Positions 54,206 through 64,000 of a stretch of DNA of 64,000 bases are shown here, in pieces; position 1 is the first letter of the stretch; each line of letters starts with the position of its first letter. The position numbers were made by a program, and so were the translations under genes. The stretch is from contig OX637392.1 in NCBI GenBank assembly GCA_951799425.1, positions 38,702,593 through 38,766,592 on the forward strand. Reading direction: 5' to 3'. This stretch comes from Ilex aquifolium. Its lineage: Eukaryota > Streptophyta > Magnoliopsida > Aquifoliales > Aquifoliaceae. The notes beneath the pieces were generated by a model. The model did not search any database and was not told where the DNA came from. It saw only the letters and a list, made by a program, of their open reading frames with translations.

Positions 54206-55560
54206 TCTATAATATAAAACAGACGGTTTCAACAAGCCCATCATATGGTCTCAAATTCATTTATCCAACGGTCAAGAAATTACTTTTTTTTCCCTTAATT
54301 TTCCCCTCAACTGGTCAATGATTACGGTTGATCTTGTAACACATCCTACGATCTCAAATTCATTCATCCAACGGTCAAGAAATTGTCATTTTTTTCCTTA
54401 ATATTTTCCCTCAACCGGTCAACGAGTACGACTGATCTTAGAACACATAATTTTCTTTGACATAATAATTAAATGTGTCAAATTTGCCATTAATATAATC
54501 TATGTAGTGTGAATTTTTATAAGACACAATAATAACATTTTGATTAAAAAAAACTCATCAATTTAACAGATAAAAAAAAAACAAGGCCGTTGCTTAACAC
54601 ATTTATATTGAATATAATTAATTTTAATTTTATTTATTTAATTAATTATCTAAAACTAACATGTCTTACACATATCTTGAATCAAAAATTCAAGACTAAT
54701 TTTGTTTCTCTCTTAAAAAAACCTAACGCTAATATATTCTTATAAATTAATAAGTTTGTAATAACTTGTACTAATTAAAAAAATAATATTTTATAAATTA
54801 TATTTGTAGATCTTTTTTTGATAGAAAATATTTTGGCGATATGTTTTTTGGTAAATTAGATTTTTAGTTTATATTAGATTTGACTTGATTTTGATTACAT
54901 GTATATTAATGTTTTTTTAAGTCAATTCTATCATATTTCGTGGATTTATCTATAATATAAAACAGAAAATGCTTCAATAAATTCATCATACGGTCTCAAA
55001 TAAACTCATCAAACGGGCCCAAGATCTCTCTTAAAACCATTAATATTGAATTTTACCTTCTTCTTCTCACTTTTCACACTCTCTCTCTGTGTGTGGCAGT
55101 GGCGGAGGGAGGAGGGGTCTGGGGCCACCCTGATTTTTTTTTAGTTATATATGTTTTATATATTTTTTTGGATATTATTAATTGGTTCCACTGTAATGAT
55201 TTATGAAAAATAAAATTAATTGGGTTAAACAAGCTGGGTACTAGAACAAAATAAAAAAGTTCATACCAAATTTCTTAAAATTAACAAACTAAAATTGATT
55301 CTTTAGAGTATTGATATGATTTGTTGGAGCCTCTTTTGGTTCAAAAATTATGGAATATATAGTAAAAAATGAGTAAAATATAGAATTTGTAAGATGATTA
55401 AAAATTATAGAATATTACTTTTATTTGTATTAAATCTATAATATAGAATAGAGTAGACTTCAATAAGTCCATTCGACGATCTCAAATAGACCTATTTAAC
55501 GGTCACCAACATCCCTCTCAAAACCATTCACATTGAATTTCTCCCCTCCCAAATCCATCA
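54206..55560 (+). mobile_element. Three Helitron-like 5' termini
   Basis: TCTATAATATAAAACAGA occurs at 54206 and 54949, and TCTATAATATAGAATAGA at 55435. Each is followed by similar TTCAA(C/T)AA(A/G)(C/T)CCAT.. GGTCTCAAAT.. AACGGTCA sequence. Plant Helitrons start with TC and often TCTATA. No Rep/helicase and no CTRR hairpin end was found. Between copies the sequence is AT-rich and non-coding. Confidence 0.5.
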
Positions 55561-55699
55561 CTTCTCACTTACGTTACATTGTGCTTTCAGACACGGATTA
55601 CCCCTAGTTTTAGATATATGATAGCTGATTCGGACAAATTGTTTTGCAATGGGGCTCCAAAATGGTAGGGTTGATTTGATCCACTCCACGATAGCTTGT

Positions 55700-56723
55700 G
55701 GATTGAGAAAGTCCGATCTGATCCGGATTGGAGCCACCCCCGACCCGTAATCCACATCACATGTGGGGTCCAGCCGTCCAGGCAGAATGAGACCGTTGCA
55801 TTCTTACCGTGCCACTGCACACTGTTCACTGTTCGCTGTTCAGTCTCCACAATTCAAAATTCAAAAATTGAAATGCCAATAAAGCTTAGCTGCGACACAG
55901 TGCCACTTTTCTCGCTCATCTCACAAATATCACCATCGGAGCCTCCTCCCACCACCTTATGCTCCCCAACCCAACACCTCAAAATCTGAGCCCTTTATTA
56001 CAAACTACACATTCCACATTCAAATTCTCTCTCTCTCTCTCTCTGTAGTGAGACTTCAACTAGGTTAAGGAGTTTTCAGCATTCAAACATCATTGTTTGT
56101 CAAAAGGTTAAAACCCACGCTCTTAGCTTGACTTAAGAACAACCCTTGTTCTGTTTTCTCACCACATAGCCTTCATGCTTCAGCAATAGCTAAGGGGGCT
56201 GTTTGGATGTGACTGGAAAACTATTTTTTTTTTGTTTCTTTTAGGGAACAAGAAAACAGTGACAGGGTGTTTGCTTATTTGCTTTTGTTCTCCAATCCCA
56301 GGTTAAACCCTTCTCAGGGTGTTGTTTTATGAAACCTCCCATTTCGTCTGCTGGTGTTTTTTGGAGTGATGAACACTTGATCAAGAAAACCCTTCTCAAC
56401 GCTCTCTGATTTAAAAAAAAAGATCTTCAAGCCCTAAAAAACAGTCATACTCACCTTTTTACTGGTTTTTAGCTCCATTTAAAGAAACCCATTTTCCCCT
56501 TCAGGGTTTTGCAGCTTTAAATTTGGGGTCTGGTAAAACCTTAGTTTATGGATTTTAGAGCTGAATGCTGATCACAGATTGAGGTAATTTCTTGAAGTAT
56601 TTCCAGAGGATAGAATGGATTCTGCCATTTTGACTATAGGGTAAAGTTTGTACGGATTTGAGGCTGTTTGTGAACTTATTCGATTGAGATATTCACACTG
56701 TAAAACAAGAAATTTTGTTCACA
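55700..56723 (+). promoter_or_regulatory. Promoter and 5' leader region of the CHUP1/IPGA1-like gene
   Basis: A (CT)9 tract at 56027-56044, common in plant 5' UTRs, then T-rich sequence up to the ATG. Transcription start and any leader intron are undetermined. Confidence 0.45.
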
Positions 56724-59700
56724 ATGAGAGAAGAAAACCAATCCGAGAGCAGAGAGAAATCATCAAAATTTTCTGACCAAAATCAGATGGCAAAGGTTGC
56801 CAATGCTAAAGGAAATAGCAATCTTTCAAGAGTAAGGTCTTCATGGGGGTCTCACATTGTGAAGGGGTTTTCAGCAGATAAGAAAACGAAGTTGCATACC
56901 ACAGTACCAAGCAAGAAACTCCCACTTACAAGCTCAGATATCGTGAACCAGAAGAACCCATTTGGGCTCTCACATTCTAGGGTGAAACGGTCCCTTATCG
57001 GAGACTTATCATGTTCAGTTACTGCTGCACAAGTGCATCCCCATACACTTAACATTCATAGGTCGAAATCTTCGGGTTCACGTGATTTATTTCTTGAACT
57101 AGATCATCTGAGAGGCTTATTACAAGAATCAAAAGAAAGGGAATTCAAATTCCAGGCTGAATTGTCTGAATGTAAAAGGAATCCGAAAGTTTTGGAGCTT
57201 GAGAAGGAACTTGTATTGAAGAAGAGTGAAATAGAGAATCTTGTGACTAAAGTGAGTTTGTTAGAGTTAGAGAAGACTACCCTCTCTGAACAATTGGTAT
57301 CCTTGTCCCCTGCTTTAGAGAGGCAGGATGACATATTGAAAAGGGAAGACCATGAAAATTTGATGGTACCAACTTCCCATAATCTAGAAATGGAGGTTGT
57401 TGAGTTGAGGCGCCTCAACAAGGAGCTGCAGCTTCAAAAGAGGAATCTTGTTTGCAAGATTTCTTCCATGGAGTTCCAATTGGTCACTCTTGCAAAAGTT
57501 TCTGAGGTATTATCATTATGTCTTTCTGTTTACTTTTCTGCTCGGTTAGAACTGTTTTATTGGGTGACCTTGGTCAATTCTTTTACCCTTGGTCTGGTTG
57601 CTGAGGAAATGAAAAAGTGTGTTTTAAGAGTGTGTGTGTGTGCGTTTGTTGAGTCATTTGTTTCTTAGTGTTTGTGTTTCCAGAATAGGGATAGGTGACA
57701 TTCTCAAATCCAGATAACTCTGGTATTCTGTTAAGCTCAGATGATTAGAGAGCTCTGTTTCTTATGTTTAAGACTTAAATTTCAAGTTTCACAGTCTGCT
57801 CTGTTTTATTCTTGCTACATTTTGTCAACAACCACGGAGAGCTTGTATTTTTTGTGTTGGGGTGGCCTTTTGTTTTTGCTTTTGTTTTCTTGAACTGGTT
57901 TTGTGTTCTTTTTCAGAGCGACGTGGTTGAGAAAATTAAAGCAGAGGCATCTCTATTAAGACACACAAATGAAGATCTGTGTAAACAAGTTGAGGGGCTA
58001 CAAATGAATCGGTTAAATGAAGTTGAGGAGCTTGTCTACCTGCGATGGGTCAATTCATGTTTGAGAAATGAGTTGCGCAATTTCTCTAACTTGAGTTCCG
58101 ATAAGACATGTAGCCCAAATTCAATAAAAAGGAGCAGAGGATCCATTAGCATGTTGCCTTGTCAAAGTGATGCAAACTCTGAATGTATAGGTACAAAGAA
58201 AATTAGTCTTATAACGAAGTTGAAGAAATGGTCTATTATTGAGGAAGATTTGCAGAATGTAGAATCCCCAGATCATTTCTTAGATCATAGTTGGATTGAC
58301 TCACATAGTCCCAGAAGGCACTCTATCAGTGGATCAAAATTCTGTGCTGAGGGGTTGACACTGAATAAGAGAAGGCAATCTGATGGTTTCTTATGTTCAA
58401 AGGAAGTTGAAAAGGAGGCAGAGGCAGCAGAGCCATTAATTTCTCACAATTTTGGATTAGGTACGGTTCAAAGGCCCCCGTTTTATACCAACCTCCAGGA
58501 CACTAGTGAAGTGACAGCTTCTTTGGATGTTGAGAAACGGGCCTTGCGTATTCCAAAACCCCCTCCGAGGCCTTCATGTACTGTTACCAGTGGACAAAAG
58601 GAAGAAGGTGCGGTTCAAGCACCTCAATCACATCCCCCTCCTCCTCCCCCACCCCCTCCCCCACCACCTCCTCCGAAGTTTACTGGTAGAAACACAACAG
58701 GGGTAGTGCAACGAGCTCCAGAAGTAGTCGAGTTCTACCATTCACTAATGAAGAGGGACTCTAGGAAAGATTCTGTAAATGGAGGAATATGTGATGCCGT
58801 AGATGTTGCAAATGTTCGTAGTAGCATGATTGGAGAAATTGAAAACCGATCAACTCATTTGCTTGCTGTAAGTGCTTTCCATTTTTTGTTCTTCTCTCAA
58901 TTAAGTTCAGTTCAAATAGCTGGACTATGCTCAAAACGAGTGATAGAGCTCCAGAGTTGAGTTTCTACGATCGATTTCCATTTGATTATTAAATCACTCA
59001 TAAAATAGAAAATCTTTGGTATCATGATGGAGCGGAAGTTGCCAAACATGCTGGAGGTTCCTTCTTATTTCTCACAATTTGTAGCAATCATATGAGAATA
59101 AGAAATTTAATTCAACTCTATTTTCATCAAGTTCGGATTTCCATTTCTTGCTATGTGATCCTGTTCTGATCCATTTATTTTAATGATAATTCTATGTACA
59201 GATAAAGGCCGATGTTGAGACTCAAGGAGAATTCGTGAACTTCTTGATAAGAGAGGTCAATAATGCAGTTTATCAGGACATTGAAGATGTTGTGGCATTT
59301 GTCAAGTGGCTGGATGATGAACTCTGTTTCCTTGTAAGTTGGTCCTTGGTCATTTCATAAAATGTTTTGGACAAATTTTCGTGAGGATGTTGAACATTAT
59401 TCCGATGAATTTGCATTAGAAGCTTAGGGACACCATATAGCTGAAATAAAGGAAACAGATATAGCAATATAACTTTTTTTTTTGAATGGAGATATAGCAA
59501 TATAACTCAATGGAAATGATATTCTGATTTGCATATTATGTATAAGGTACTTATTGCTAGATTTCAATCTGTATTTCTCTTTGAATCTGTCAAAATCAAA
59601 TCCTTTCAGACTTTTTGCAGTTCCTTGGGAATACCTAGAGATTATAATTAGTGAAAATATGTGCAAATCATCACCAGTTCGATGTGCGATAATTAAGAGA

Positions 59701-61525
59701 GGTTGGAGATCATTCTTCCTGCAGTTCTGCTAATTATGCTTATTTTGTCATGAAGGTTGACGAGAGGGCAGTCCTAAAGCACTTTGATTGGCCAGAGAGG
59801 AAAGCTGACACATTGCGAGAGGCAGCATTTGGATATAGGGATCTGAAGAAGTTGGAGTATGAAGTTTCTAATTACAAGGATAATCCTCAATTGCCATGTG
59901 ACCTTGCACTGAAGAAGATGGTAGCTTTGTCTGAGAAGTATGAAGTGAAATTGTATTATTAGCATCTCATTACCTTTCTATACTGTCTTCTTCATTTATG
60001 TAAGCTAGTTGGGATTGCTTACACATTTCTTTCCTATACCAGGATGGAACGTATTGTATACAATATTCTCCGCGCAAGGGATTCATTGATGCGTCATTGC
60101 AAGGAGTTCCAACTTCCCACAGATTGGATGCTTGATACTGGGATATTAAGCAAGGTTTGGTCATTGTTATGTCACATTTCTATACAGGAAGTTACCTGAT
60201 AAGCAAGGAAAACAATGCTTCTATTCCAAATTATTTTAGCTCAAATGTTGTCCTATTTCGATTTAGTTGTCTGAATTATATTTTGTAGTAAATTATTGAA
60301 TTGACAATAGAAGTATAAAGTTGATCACCCCTCAAGGATAAAAAATTTGTTGCATTTCATGGTTTCAGTCAGCTTGGAAATAGAAATGTTTTGGTAATAC
60401 TTTTGAAATATTTTGGAAACAGGATGAAAAAAAAAAAAAATTTAAAAATTGGTTTGTGAAACATTCGGAAACATTTATTGAAACATATGAACCTCAGTAT
60501 TCAATCATGATTTGTTCCAGTTTTCCATGGAAATAGAAATGTTTTGAACTGTCTTGACCATTTCGCAATGAAATTTAGTTCCTTGCCGCAACTTTGTCTA
60601 AGTTCCATGTATAGGTGACCAATAGATTAAATCTAGTAAGTTATACAAAAAAGGAGACACAATTTACCTGAACTTTGCTCAGGGATGATTCTTTCACTTG
60701 TGGCTCAACACACTTCTTATAACTTGAAACTCTCATTCTAATTAGAAAATCCAGACAAACATAATAGATTCAACTTCAGTGAATTTATGTAAGAGAAGTA
60801 AATCTAGCAGTTCTGTTCTTTCTCTGTTTTCCTTCATCTTTGTAGATGGTGGAGTACCTAATGGTGTCAATAAACTTAAATCAGGTGGCCCTGAATTATT
60901 CTGTTATGCCTTTTTTTTTTCCTGTTGCCATTTCATCTTTCCTTATGTGATGAACACTCTTCTACATGGGGTCTGTTTTAACGGCAGCCCTTGTTCACTG
61001 TCAATGTGCATATCTTGTCTGTGGTGCCTGAGAACCCCTTCCTAGGGTAATGCAACTCCTATTTTCTCTTATTTGCCTGAAAATTAGTCTGCGAAAAGTC
61101 CTCGGGTGGATTTGCGTGGGGATTGATTCTCTGCTTGATTGCAGATAAAGTTTGGCTCAGTCAAGCTGGCAAAGAAGTACCTGAAGAGGGTAGCTATGGA
61201 ACTTCAATTCAAAGGGGCATCAGAAAAAGATTCTTCCATGGACTATATGCTGCTTCAGGGAGTGAGATTTGCTTTCCGAATTCATCAGGTTTGTCACTTA
61301 CAGCAGTGTTGAGAATAATATAACTCTTTTATATCTATATTTCTTAATTGTTAAATTCAATTGATAGGGAAAATGGTTCTGGTTTCTGCTCATAATATAA
61401 AAGGATTTCCCTCTATTTTAATCTCTTTGTCCCGCTTGGCGCAGTTTGCAGGAGGATTTGATGCAGAAACAATGCATGCATTCGAGGACCTTCGCAATCT
61501 TGCCCTTTTTCTCAACAAAAAGTAG
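56724..61525 (+). CDS. CHUP1 / IPGA1-family coiled-coil polyproline protein, 7 exons, 794 aa
   Basis: Exons: 56724-57506, 57917-58867, 59202-59333, 59756-59937, 60043-60154, 61145-61288, 61445-61525. All introns are GT-AG and the phases close exactly to 795 codons including TAG. Residues 1-120 are basic and Ser-rich. About 120-330 is coiled coil (LELEKELVLKKSEIENLVTK). A run of about 15 prolines sits at 501-515, followed by EFYHSLMKRDSRKD. The conserved C-terminal domain follows, with GEFVNFLIREVNNAVYQDIE, DVVAFVKWLDDELCFLVDER, RIVYNILRARDSLMRHCKEF and GGFDAETMHAFEDLRNLA. CHUP1 anchors chloroplasts to actin; IPGA1 is a microtubule-associated protein shaping petal growth. Lacking an obvious N-terminal hydrophobic segment and being shorter than CHUP1, it fits the IPGA1/CHUP1-like branch better. 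Which paralogue is uncertain. No damage seen. Confidence 0.92.
60361..60580. repeat. Decayed GTTTCG-type inverted-repeat element in intron 5
   Basis: GGAAATAGAAATGTTTTG occurs near both ends, with TGAAACATTCGGAAACATTT between and an A run. This recalls the element at 7975-8297 in a more mutated form. No duplication identified. Confidence 0.35.
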
Positions 61526-62400
61526 CGAAAGGATGAAAAAAAAATCCAGGCTTACCGGCTCAGTAAGCATTGGATTGATAGTGATAATACAGTATTGAAA
61601 AAGTCAATATGGTATGGAAGTATGATTTTGTTGAGTATTGAAAAAGTCATTGGATTGAGTGCCTGAAGTTTTGGTATGAAAAAAAGCAAAGAGTTCTGTG
61701 TAGGATTTTTGATGCAGATGTTTGAATGTAAAGCTTCATTCTATTGCAACATTTCATTTCTTCAAAATATTGAAGGGAAAATGTTAGACTAACCAAAAAA
61801 CGAGATAAAAAATAGGGACCAAATGATGTAGCGTCGATATGGGTGTGATTTTGGTCTCATTTCCACACCACTACTTCAGTTGATTCTTGTTTTTGGTCCC
61901 TTTTTTTTTGGTTGCTATATCATTTCCCAATATTGCTAGGAGTTTGTGTATTTGGAGTATGTAAATGAAGTTTTTGAGATTGCACCACATGTTTGGAACA
62001 CAATCCTGCTTTTCCAATTCAGTGCATTCAAGGTAGAAGTATTTGGCACCAAGGCTAGCTGGTTCAAAATTGGAATAGAGTTTTTTCAAATATTACACAA
62101 CTATAAGTATAATTTAATGTAGTTGACAGATGAAATAAAATGGTTACCGTAAGTCATGAGTTTCAAGTAGTGAGCTAACGTAGAACAGTAGGATGAATTA
62201 AGGATAGCACTAAAGTACCACAAAGTTTTTTTCTGTAATATATCTTAAAATGATTTTGGGTCTTTAATCTTCCTTTAATTTATTTTTGATCGCTGATTGT
62301 GAAAATAATAAATTAAAGTGAAATAATAAAATAAGTAATTTATACAAGTATCAAGTTTGCATTGGAAGAAAAAAGAAAGATACGACATAAAAAAGTTATT
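61526..62400 (+). other. 3' flank of the CHUP1/IPGA1-like gene
   Basis: AT-rich 3' UTR and downstream sequence; no gene recognised. Confidence 0.5.
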
Positions 62401-62410
62401 TTTCAATACT

Positions 62411-62493
62411 ATAGTTAGAACCCATGAGGGGATGTAGCTCAGATGGTAAAAAAAAAAAAAAATAAAAAAAAAAAAAATAGTTAGAACCCATGA
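62411..62493 (+). mobile_element. Retroposed 5' fragment of tRNA-Ala with A tail and 17-bp target duplication
   Basis: 62428-62448 starts GGGGATGTAGCTCAGATGG, the 5' end of plant cytosolic tRNA-Ala through the D-loop. It passes straight into about 28 A with one T. The unit is flanked by exact ATAGTTAGAACCCATGA at 62411-62427 and 62477-62493. Target duplication plus poly(A) is the signature of LINE-driven retroposition. It is not a functional tRNA gene. Confidence 0.88.
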
Positions 62494-62599
62494 AATAATA
62501 AAAAAATATTTTATTTTCTTGGTAGGTAAGTGAAAGGAAAAAACTGACAAAAAAGGTAAAAGCAAATGACTACTTTATGGTTGTTGAAAAAATTGGGAC

Positions 62600-63135
62600 T
62601 CTGAGTGAGACTATTCTCATTCCATAAATATCTATTTTTACCTCATTTAATTTCTTTTTATTAAATTACAAAGTCCACATTTTCTATACGTACATCATTA
62701 GTAATTAAACCTACCTCATGCTATACACACCCCAATAGTAACTAAGCTTACTCATTTTATGTACATCTCCATTAATCACTAAGCCCACTCCATTATGTGC
62801 CCATCTATTAGTGGTTGCAAGGGATACCAAAATGCTAATTTGAATGCATACATATAAAAAATTATTAAACTTGACAGAGATATCAAAATACACAAAAAAT
62901 AATGAAAATTCACACAACACACATGAAATCAAATATAAAATTAAATTGAAAATAATACTAACCTATATCTTATCGAAAAAATTCATATTGAAAAAGGTGT
63001 TTTGTGGGTGTATGAAATGAAATATTGTGAGAAAATATAAGGTGAACTTATAGAAAGAGTGAAATTAATAATTTGATAATAAAAAATTAAATGTGGTGGG
63101 AATGATATTTGTGGGGGTGAGAGAATAGCCCCACC
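62600..63135. mobile_element. Possible MITE with loose inverted ends
   Basis: ACTATTCTCATTCCATAAAT near 62608 is inversely similar to the plus-strand stretch ATTTGTGGGGGTGAGAGAATAG near 63105-63126. Target duplication not resolved. Confidence 0.3.
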
Positions 63136-63519
63136 TTTAGAAAGGGACCTTGCTCGGCTGCCTAACTTGCTTACTATTTGAGCTTTGCCCTGCTTGGCAT
63201 TTGAGTAGACAAAGTTCCTAGGAGTAAACAAGTGCTAACAAACTGTGTTCTCTGTTTTAAGGATTCAGGAAAGTGCTACTTAAGCGTCACTCCCAAAGAT
63301 GAATGAGTGGAAGAACAAAAAAGAAAGAAAGATGAATGAGTTCTAAGAGCTATCAACAGCGTTCTGGGCAGCAAGATCAAATATGGACCGAGAGTTATCC
63401 TTGACTAATGATGGAGAAGCAGAAAACCAGAGTCTCAAATGGCAGCATCGTGGTTTATGTATTTTGATCAGGTTGTTGGAGACACTGTCCATTTAAATAC
63501 ATGGCATTCATGAGAGTGG

Positions 63520-64000
63520 GTGTTAGAATAAAATGAGAAGTTTTAAAACTTCTAATTTATTTTATTATTTATTTCCATTTACTTTATTTGACTTTCAGTA
63601 TCTATTTGATATGTTTTAATAGGATAAAGAATAATGGTTTTAATGGGGGGTTTTTATGCCTATTTTAATGGGCTATTATAATGTGTTTTAGGATATATGA
63701 TGCAATGAGCCGTTAGAGCTTTAAAGCCCATTACTCTTAAAGATTTTTATAGTCTGAAGAATGTAGAAAAAATCTGTTCTACATCCAATTTTATTTCACT
63801 TTGTTCTAAAACATTTTCTACTATCATATGGTCCTATACCTACGTTGTATTACCTTGTATTTTCGAGTAATTCTATTCGAATTAGGCTCATCTTTGCTTC
63901 TCAGTATACGTGAACTCTAAAGTCATATGACCTTGAGTCTGGGTTGGATTTTGGAGTCACTAATATCTGTTTGAATCTTCACGTGAGAAGACACAACTGT
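63520..64000 (+). mobile_element. Possible copia LTR running off the window
   Basis: GAGAGTGGG followed by TGTTAGAATAAAATGAG looks like a purine tract and LTR start. The remainder is AT-rich and non-coding, and the end lies outside the window. Confidence 0.3.

Noticed and set aside
62428-62448. Possible tRNA-Ala gene
   Set aside because: Only the acceptor 5' strand and D-arm half are present, followed by poly(A). No anticodon, T-arm or 3' half.

Overview
The window is nuclear DNA from a large-genome, probably woody, eudicot. It is AT-rich, has canonical GT-AG plant introns, and is dominated by plant transposable elements of many classes. Only two real host genes are supported. I could not determine the species.

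Gene 1 lies on the minus strand and fills the left half (about 36.3 kb down to position 1, continuing off the left edge). It is a P-class pentatricopeptide repeat (PPR) gene that I recognise as the orthologue of Arabidopsis At1g30610 (EMB2279/SOT5), a chloroplast RNA-splicing factor. Eight coding exons can be placed with exact splice phases: 36315-35402, 30566-30375, 15270-15189, 15058-14867, 7253-7140, 2343-2253, 2175-2018 and 99-1 (partial). About 1.8 kb of coding sequence is spread over more than 36 kb because the introns, the largest 15.1 kb, are packed with transposons. Intron 5 appears to use a GC donor.

Gene 2 lies on the plus strand at 56724-61525. It is a complete seven-exon gene for a 794-residue coiled-coil, polyproline protein of the CHUP1 / INCREASED PETAL GROWTH ANISOTROPY 1 family, which acts at the plant cytoskeleton.

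Transposons inside the PPR gene. Intron 4 holds a copia remnant split by a hAT-like element, itself split by a Mutator-type MITE, followed by copy A of a non-autonomous LTR element with its own ORF. Intron 2 holds a long-LTR retroelement fragment split by copy B of that same family. Copy B's LTRs are in turn split by a nearly intact copia (18.1-22.7 kb, 168-bp LTRs, no recognisable gag) and by a 598-bp solo LTR. Intron 1 holds a 5'-truncated LINE and SINE-like sequence.

The interval between the genes (36.6-55.7 kb) is a transposon graveyard. It contains a Mutator-type MITE, solo LTRs, a second copy of the long-LTR fragment, a decayed CACTA element with TNP2 transposase remains (itself hosting a SINE and a 2.7-kb solo LTR), Ty3-gypsy gag debris, a G-rich low-complexity stretch and three Helitron-like 5' termini. 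Downstream of gene 2 there is a tiny retroposed 5' piece of tRNA-Ala with a perfect target-site duplication.

The least familiar items are the small LTR family with a conserved ORF of unknown function, the gag-less copia with a CCGGTTCA-rich minisatellite in place of gag, the tRNA-Ala fragment insertion, and an array of 12-bp palindromes inside a solo LTR. Positions come from reading by eye. Exon boundaries were checked by phase arithmetic and by resemblance to the remembered Arabidopsis proteins, not by alignment software.
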